Shown here: in pieces, positions 29,542-34,132 of the stretch
How the letters are laid out: each line of letters begins with the position of its first letter
Numbering within the stretch: the first letter of the stretch is position 1
Assembly (NCBI GenBank): GCA_002422425.1
Contig: DIVG01000055.1
Coordinates: forward strand, 23,211-57,342
DNA: 34,132 nt
Reading direction: 5' to 3'
From: Akkermansiaceae bacterium UBA6138
GTDB taxonomy: Bacteria; Verrucomicrobiota; Verrucomicrobiia; Verrucomicrobiales; DEV007
The notes under the pieces: generated by a model
The model's database searches: none
What the model was told of the DNA's origin: nothing
What the model saw: only the letters and a program-made list of their open reading frames with translations
Program-made: the position numbers and the translations under genes

Positions 29542-32373
29542 TCACTTCGCCTCGACGGGCGCTTTTGTCATGAGATAGGCGATCAGATCCTTCACGGCTG
29601 CTTCGTCCATCGTTTGGAGAAGGCCTTCGGGCATCAGGGAGACGGGGAGGGATTCGCGTTTCGTGATCGTGTCGGCGGGAATGACGAGGCGCTCCACCGG
29701 CGTCTGCACGGTGACGGTTCTTTCATTCTCCTCGGGAATGACGCCGGAGACGACCCTGCCGTCCCTGAGGGTGAAGACAGTGAGCCGGTAGTCGGCGGGG
29801 ACGATCTCGTTGGGATTGACGATGTTTCCTAACAAATAATCCAGATTGTGCCGGTCGCTCCCGGTGAGGTCGGGTCCGATCGCGCCGCCTTCACCGTAGA
29901 GCTTGTGGCAGGCAGCGCAGAGGGCGGCGTAGGTTGTTTTGCCCTCCGCGGGATCGGCCGCAGCGATGACCGCGGGGGTGAGGAGCGTTTTCCAATTCAC
30001 GATTTCCGCCTTCAGTGCCCCGGGCGTGTCACGGACTTCACCCCAGACCTCAGCCAGTTGTTTGGTCAGGGCCTCGTCGCCGAGACTGTGAATCTGGCGG
30101 GCGTGAAAGGGACTGATCGCGTCGCGGGGGATCTCGCCCGCAGCGATGCGCTTGAGGAGGACGCCGGCAAAGGACGCCCGCGAGACGAGCACATCGATCA
30201 CGACGGCGCGGTGGACGGTGTCGCGTTTCCATTGATTGAGGACACGACTGGGGACATCGGCGTCGTCGTAGTTGGCGAGTCCGAGGATGGCCTCTCGGGC
30301 GAGGACGCGATCATTGGTCCACTCCTTTAGCTTCGGGAGGAGCTCCGGCGCGGGGTCGCGAAGCAGGTTGGTAAGGGCGGCGCGCCGCGCTCCCGGATCG
30401 GCCTCGGCGCTCGCGGCGATCGCGAGCAGCTCGTCACGGGCCCGTCCCTCGCCGAAGACGAGAGAAAGTTCGCGGATGATCGTCTGCGTTTCTTCGTCGG
30501 TGCCGGCCTTGTTGATGCTGTCCCAGGCCGACGGTTTCGGGGCCGAGGCCCAGCCCTTGAGGCCCTCGTTGAGACCGCGCAGGATGGGGAGGCGATTTTC
30601 GTCGGTGGCGCAGGAAAGGAGGTCGTTGACCGGCGCGGGTGTTTTTTCAAGATCCTCGGCAAGGCGGCGTGTGATGAGTCGGGTGACGGTGGGAAGTTTG
30701 GAGGAGAGGGCGAGTTTAACGGCTTTGTCAGGATGCTTCGAAACGGCTTCGGCGATGCCATACCAGATCATGAGGGATTGCTGGCGGTCGGTGGCGTCTT
30801 CGGAATGGGTGGAGAGAGAGGTGGCGAGGGGAAAGCGAGACTCAAGCGGAATCCTTTGGAGGGCGGCGGCAAGTTCGAGCCTTACGAGTGGAGTCGAATT
30901 GGACGCGAGGGCCGGTTCGGCAGAGCCCTTGTCTTCCGCGAACCATCGAATCGCGAGAGCCCGCTGTGATTCGTCATTCGAGGAGAGATAGCTGGACGGG
31001 TCAAAGGACTCGCTCTCCCGCTTCGTCAACCACTCGGGCCTCCGCGTCGTCGGTGCTCCCTTATCCGGTCCGTCATAGACAATTCGGTAAATCCGCCCGC
31101 TGCTCCGGTGAATCCCGTCGTTGTCATGGCATTCGCCGGTGTCGCTCCAGTCGTTCATCCAGACCTGGCCATCGGGTCCGGTGATGAGATCGAGACCACG
31201 GAACCAGGGATCCTGCAGCATCATGAAATCCTTGCCGTGTTTCCCGACGTAGCCGTTGCCCTCGCGTTCGAGGATGTCCATGTTGATGCGGCGGCCGTGC
31301 AGGTTGCAGGTGAAAAGCTTTCCGTGGTATTCCTTCGGCCAGACGCCGCCCTGATAGATGAGACATCCCATATGGGCGTGGCCGCCGCCGAGCTCGGAGG
31401 TCTTGTCGCTGATGCCTTCGCGGATGTCGCTCCATTTTTCCGACCCGCGATCCCAATGATAGTGGTCGGCGGTGTGGCCGATGTATTCGTAGGCGAGCGG
31501 ATTCAGATGCGCGCCGAACATGCGCTCGTAGTAGGCGCCGGGGATAGCGTGCCAGAGGTGGCCGATCACGGTGTTGGTGTAGAAAAGCTGGCCGTCCTCG
31601 TTCCAGTCCATGCCCCAGGGATTCGTGCCGCCGTGGCAGAAGACTTCGAGCTTTTTCGTGCCAGGATGAAAGCGCCAGATCGCGCAATTCATCGCGACGC
31701 GGTCCTTTTCCGGCGTGCCGGGAGCGCCCACATAGGAGGTCGAGGTGATCCCGTGGCGACCGTAGAGCCAGCCGTCGGGGCCGAACTTCAGGCCGTTGAC
31801 GATGTTGTGGCCTATCGTCTCGGCATCGAAGCCGTCGAGCATCACGATCGGCTCGCCATCGGGAACGAGGTCGCCGTTCGCGTCAGGAATGAAAAGCAAT
31901 TGTGGCGCGCAGGTCACCCAGACCCCGCCGTGTCCGACCGCGACGGAGGTAAGACGTTTGCCCTGATCCCAGAAGACAGTGCGCTTGTCGGATTTGCCGT
32001 CGCCGTTCGTGTCTTCGAGGACGATGACACGGTCCTGCAGGTTCATGTCCCAGCGTAGCGGCGTTTCCGCAAAGGTGTAGCACTCGGCGACCCAGAGGCG
32101 GCCCTTGTCGTCAAAAGTGATCCCGATAGGCTGCTGCACCTCGGGCTCGGACGCGAAAACTTCAAGACGAAAGCCCTCGGGAAGTTCGGCGGTCCTGGCC
32201 GTCTCCTCCGGTGACATCGGCTCCGATTTTTCGGTCTCGGTGTTGTAGATCGCGGGGAAATCGGCGGCGTTTGAGAAAGAGACCGGGAGAAAAATGAGCA
32301 GTGCGATGAGTGCGCGGGCCGGGGTCGCCTGGCTCTGGTATCGTGTCGAAATCGGGTGGATTGGAGAGAGCAT
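29542..32373 (-). CDS. PVC-type 'membrane-bound dehydrogenase' propeller with C-terminal CxxCH
   Basis: 943 residues from the ATG at 32373 (32403 and 32436 are alternatives). A signal peptide (LIALLIFLPVSFSNA) leads into a propeller of the Pirellula/Verrucomicrobium N-terminal type (TIGR02604-like): LPEGFRLEVFASEPEVQQPI, DDKGRLWVAECYTF and ILEDTNGDGKSDKRTVF. The mid-part has FGPDGWLYGRHG. The central ~250 residues are helical (HEAT-like). Near the C-terminus is a c-type heme site, CAACHK (residues 819-824), followed by IGPDLTG and the family end DYLLGNIVNPNEIVPADYRL. These secreted heme proteins are common in PVC bacteria; their substrate is unknown. Confidence 0.92.
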   Translation of the reverse strand: MLSPIHPISTRYQSQATPARALIALLIFLPVSFSNAADFPAIYNTETEKSEPMSPEETARTAELPEGFRLEVFASEPEVQQPIGITFDDKGRLWVAECYTFAETPLRWDMNLQDRVIVLEDTNGDGKSDKRTVFWDQGKRLTSVAVGHGGVWVTCAPQLLFIPDANGDLVPDGEPIVMLDGFDAETIGHNIVNGLKFGPDGWLYGRHGITSTSYVGAPGTPEKDRVAMNCAIWRFHPGTKKLEVFCHGGTNPWGMDWNEDGQLFYTNTVIGHLWHAIPGAYYERMFGAHLNPLAYEYIGHTADHYHWDRGSEKWSDIREGISDKTSELGGGHAHMGCLIYQGGVWPKEYHGKLFTCNLHGRRINMDILEREGNGYVGKHGKDFMMLQDPWFRGLDLITGPDGQVWMNDWSDTGECHDNDGIHRSSGRIYRIVYDGPDKGAPTTRRPEWLTKRESESFDPSSYLSSNDESQRALAIRWFAEDKGSAEPALASNSTPLVRLELAAALQRIPLESRFPLATSLSTHSEDATDRQQSLMIWYGIAEAVSKHPDKAVKLALSSKLPTVTRLITRRLAEDLEKTPAPVNDLLSCATDENRLPILRGLNEGLKGWASAPKPSAWDSINKAGTDEETQTIIRELSLVFGEGRARDELLAIAASAEADPGARRAALTNLLRDPAPELLPKLKEWTNDRVLAREAILGLANYDDADVPSRVLNQWKRDTVHRAVVIDVLVSRASFAGVLLKRIAAGEIPRDAISPFHARQIHSLGDEALTKQLAEVWGEVRDTPGALKAEIVNWKTLLTPAVIAAADPAEGKTTYAALCAACHKLYGEGGAIGPDLTGSDRHNLDYLLGNIVNPNEIVPADYRLTVFTLRDGRVVSGVIPEENERTVTVQTPVERLVIPADTITKRESLPVSLMPEGLLQTMDEAAVKDLIAYLMTKAPVEAK

Positions 32374-32462
32374 TGAATTTGATTTCCGAGGTGGTTGAAA
32401 CATAGACGGGAGTGTCCTCGATTTGGCTGTGGGCAAGCGGCTAATTGTCGGTTGTATCAGGC

Positions 32463-33908
32463 TCAGATTCCCTCCGAATCATCTTGTCCATAGCGATTTA
32501 ACTCCAGCAAAAACTTTCCTACTTCGTAAACGGCGAGGCTTGTGGGAACCAGGAATACAGTTGATCCGTCGGCGAGTATTTCCTTGCCATGGATGGTGCG
32601 CGTGGTCATCTCGCATACTTTGATGGTGGGGTGCTTCGCCCGGAACGCACCGAGGTGTCGGAGCAGTTTCCGGTCCCTGGCAGGGCGATCCGACCACTTC
32701 ACCTCCGTGGCCCACGCGGGCTTCTGGGAGAGGGGATCGAGACCGACGAGATCGATTTCTCCTGCGGGCCAGCGTGCGTAGTAGAGGTGATCGACGAAGT
32801 CGGGGAGGTGGAACCATTGGGCGAAGAGAGCCGTCTCGGCGAGGGCACCCATGCTCTGGTCGTCGTCGGCGGGATACCCGAAGAGTGCGGCGCGCATCGA
32901 GGGGTTGGTCAGATAGATCTTGAATGCGGTAGCCCGTTGAAAATGCCGGGCATTCTGGTCGATGCGGTGAACGCGGCGCACGAGAAAGGCTGCCTCGAGA
33001 TATTCCAGATAGCGGCTCAATGTGGTCTTCGAAACGCCGGAAGTTTGTGAGAGTTCCTCCAAAGTGACTTCGTTCCCGGTGTTGTAGGCGAGGGTGGTAA
33101 AGAGGCGATTGAGTTCCTGGATGTCGCGAATGCCATAGAGTTGGGGCAAGTCGCGCAGCAATACCTTGTCGATAATATCTCCTTTAATAAATCGCCCGCT
33201 CTCTTTTCGGACCGTGGCGTTGAAAACTGCCTCGGGATACCCTCCGTAGTTGAGATAATTCAGGAACTCCTCATTGAGTTCCTCGATGTCGCGGGCGACG
33301 GCACGGGAGTCGTCCACGAGACGAATCAGTTCGTCTTCGCGCCCTATAAAGACGAGATATTCCGCAAAAGTCAGGGGCGGCAAAAGGAACTCAGTAAATC
33401 GCCCCGCTCCGGATTCGCGACTTTTCAATCGCAGCGCCGCCGCTGCCGAACCGGAGGCGAGGAAGCGGATTTCCGGGAAACTATCGACGAGCGATTTGAG
33501 ATGAATTTCCCAGTCCTTGAGATACTGGACCTCGTCGAAGACCACCGTGAGCGGCGTTTCGCGGTCGTGCCCGAAACGTTCCTGAAAGCTCAGCACAAAC
33601 GACTCCAGGGCTGTTGCCGTGTAAACCGGCGTTTCGAGGGAGAGGAAGAGGATGCGATTACCGGGAGTCCCCTCCCGAAGGAGGCGGCGAATGGTCTGAT
33701 GCAGAATCACCGTCTTGCCGACTCGACGCGGCCCCAAAAGAATGACGGCACGCCGGACTTTCCGTTTTTCTACGAGGCGATAGAAGGGCTCAAAATAGCT
33801 CCGTTCCGGCAGATCGCGATAATTTGCGTCCAGCCCGAACTCCCCGCTCCACCATGGATTGTCGAAGGCGAGTCGTTTTTCAACGTCTTGCTGTGAGATT
33901 TGAAGCAC
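32463..33908 (-). CDS. AAA_14/DUF4143 ATPase
   Basis: A 481-residue complete member of the AAA_14 plus DUF4143 family. Walker A is GPRRVGKT (59-66), Walker B VVFDEVQY (122-129), and sensor-like LASGSAAAAL follows. ESGAGRFTEFLLPPLTFAEY links to a helical region with an HTH-like TLEELSQTSGVSKTTLSRYL. The C-terminal DUF4143 part carries GEIDLVGLD (Glu384, Asp386) and ATEVKW (Glu402, Lys404), a D/ExK-like nuclease-type motif. Members of this family are widespread and of unknown role; some sit with toxin-antitoxin genes. Nothing of that kind lies adjacent. Confidence 0.88.
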   Translation of the reverse strand: MLQISQQDVEKRLAFDNPWWSGEFGLDANYRDLPERSYFEPFYRLVEKRKVRRAVILLGPRRVGKTVILHQTIRRLLREGTPGNRILFLSLETPVYTATALESFVLSFQERFGHDRETPLTVVFDEVQYLKDWEIHLKSLVDSFPEIRFLASGSAAAALRLKSRESGAGRFTEFLLPPLTFAEYLVFIGREDELIRLVDDSRAVARDIEELNEEFLNYLNYGGYPEAVFNATVRKESGRFIKGDIIDKVLLRDLPQLYGIRDIQELNRLFTTLAYNTGNEVTLEELSQTSGVSKTTLSRYLEYLEAAFLVRRVHRIDQNARHFQRATAFKIYLTNPSMRAALFGYPADDDQSMGALAETALFAQWFHLPDFVDHLYYARWPAGEIDLVGLDPLSQKPAWATEVKWSDRPARDRKLLRHLGAFRAKHPTIKVCEMTTRTIHGKEILADGSTVFLVPTSLAVYEVGKFLLELNRYGQDDSEGI

Positions 33909-34039
33909 GGTGAAAGGCTACCTGGTAACCGCACTGATGTCAAATAAGAACAGCACGCTACGCTTAGTGATGCAAATTAGCTCCAAATTCGCGGAGAAAT
34001 GGGCTTATTCCCGGTTTTCGCCCAACGATGGTTCGATTT

Positions 34040-34132
34040 TCACGCTATCACCCGATCCAGCAGATTCTTCGTCATCCGTTGCACCCGCGCGTCCGGACCG
34101 TGCGGTCGTGACCAGTGCGACCAGGGCAGCAT
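34040..34132 (-). CDS. Possible 3' end of a minus-strand gene at the window edge
   Basis: Reading leftward from the edge there is an open frame of 30 codons ending in TGA at 34040 (SHWSRPHGPDARVQRMT ... LLDRVIA). It could be the C-terminus of a gene lying beyond the window, or chance. I do not recognise it. The gap 33909-34039 shows no feature I can support. Confidence 0.3.
   Translation of the reverse strand: MLPWSHWSRPHGPDARVQRMTKNLLDRVIA

Noticed and set aside
31108..32058. 316-codon + frame over the large PVC cytochrome gene
   Set aside because: Antisense shadow without a motif.

Overview
The window most likely comes from a Verrucomicrobiota chromosome (PVC superphylum). The evidence is a set of large secreted cytochrome-type proteins that are hallmarks of Verrucomicrobia and Planctomycetes: a DUF1549/LamG/DUF1553 protein, a PVC-type 'membrane-bound dehydrogenase' propeller with a C-terminal CxxCH, a PQQ-like propeller, and an FG-GAP protein with a CxxCH. 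These sit among ordinary housekeeping genes in moderately high-GC DNA. Most starts lack a strong Shine-Dalgarno sequence. I saw no rRNA, tRNA, CRISPR array or intact insertion sequence.

Region 1 (1-9688) mixes strands: the partial DUF1549/DUF1553 cytochrome protein (-), a cysteine-cluster protein (+), a DUF21-CBS membrane protein (-), an FG-GAP cytochrome (+), citramalate synthase (-) and the GTPase Obg (-). This Obg carries a strongly acidic insertion of about 125 residues inside its glycine-rich N-terminal domain.

Region 2 (9689-10425) is the only long gap. It holds an AT-rich island of about 80 bp, three same-orientation perfect TTATTCACA DnaA-box matches, and a change in gene orientation. 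It is a candidate replication origin, and I consider it the most interesting signal here.

Region 3 (10426-24423) is mostly on the + strand: an AI-2E-family membrane protein with an unusual loop insertion, a MoxR ATPase, a leucine-rich-repeat protein, KamA (-), a SufR-like winged-helix regulator with a Nudix enzyme, a small membrane protein (-) and a small HTH/AT-hook-like DNA-binding protein. A collinear run follows: phosphofructokinase, Lrp/AsnC regulator, aminotransferase and nucleotidyltransferase. Next come an apparent Nudix remnant (-), a histone-H1-like protein, a YacP-type NYN protein and a coiled-coil membrane protein.

Region 4 (24424-34132) holds a second Nudix hydrolase, a PQQ-like propeller (-), a SixA-type phosphatase, a membrane-anchored hypothetical protein, an FmdB zinc ribbon and ribosomal protein S14 (both -), and a secreted hypothetical protein. 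A REP-like paired-palindrome element follows, then the large PVC cytochrome protein (-), an AAA/DUF4143 ATPase (-), and possibly the last 30 codons of another minus-strand gene at the edge.

No single large operon or defence island is visible. The plausible functional links are the Lrp/aminotransferase pair, the secreted cytochrome/propeller proteins (probable degradation of complex organic matter or periplasmic redox), and two small basic DNA-binding proteins that could act on the nucleoid. Family names were assigned by reading motifs; no database search was run.
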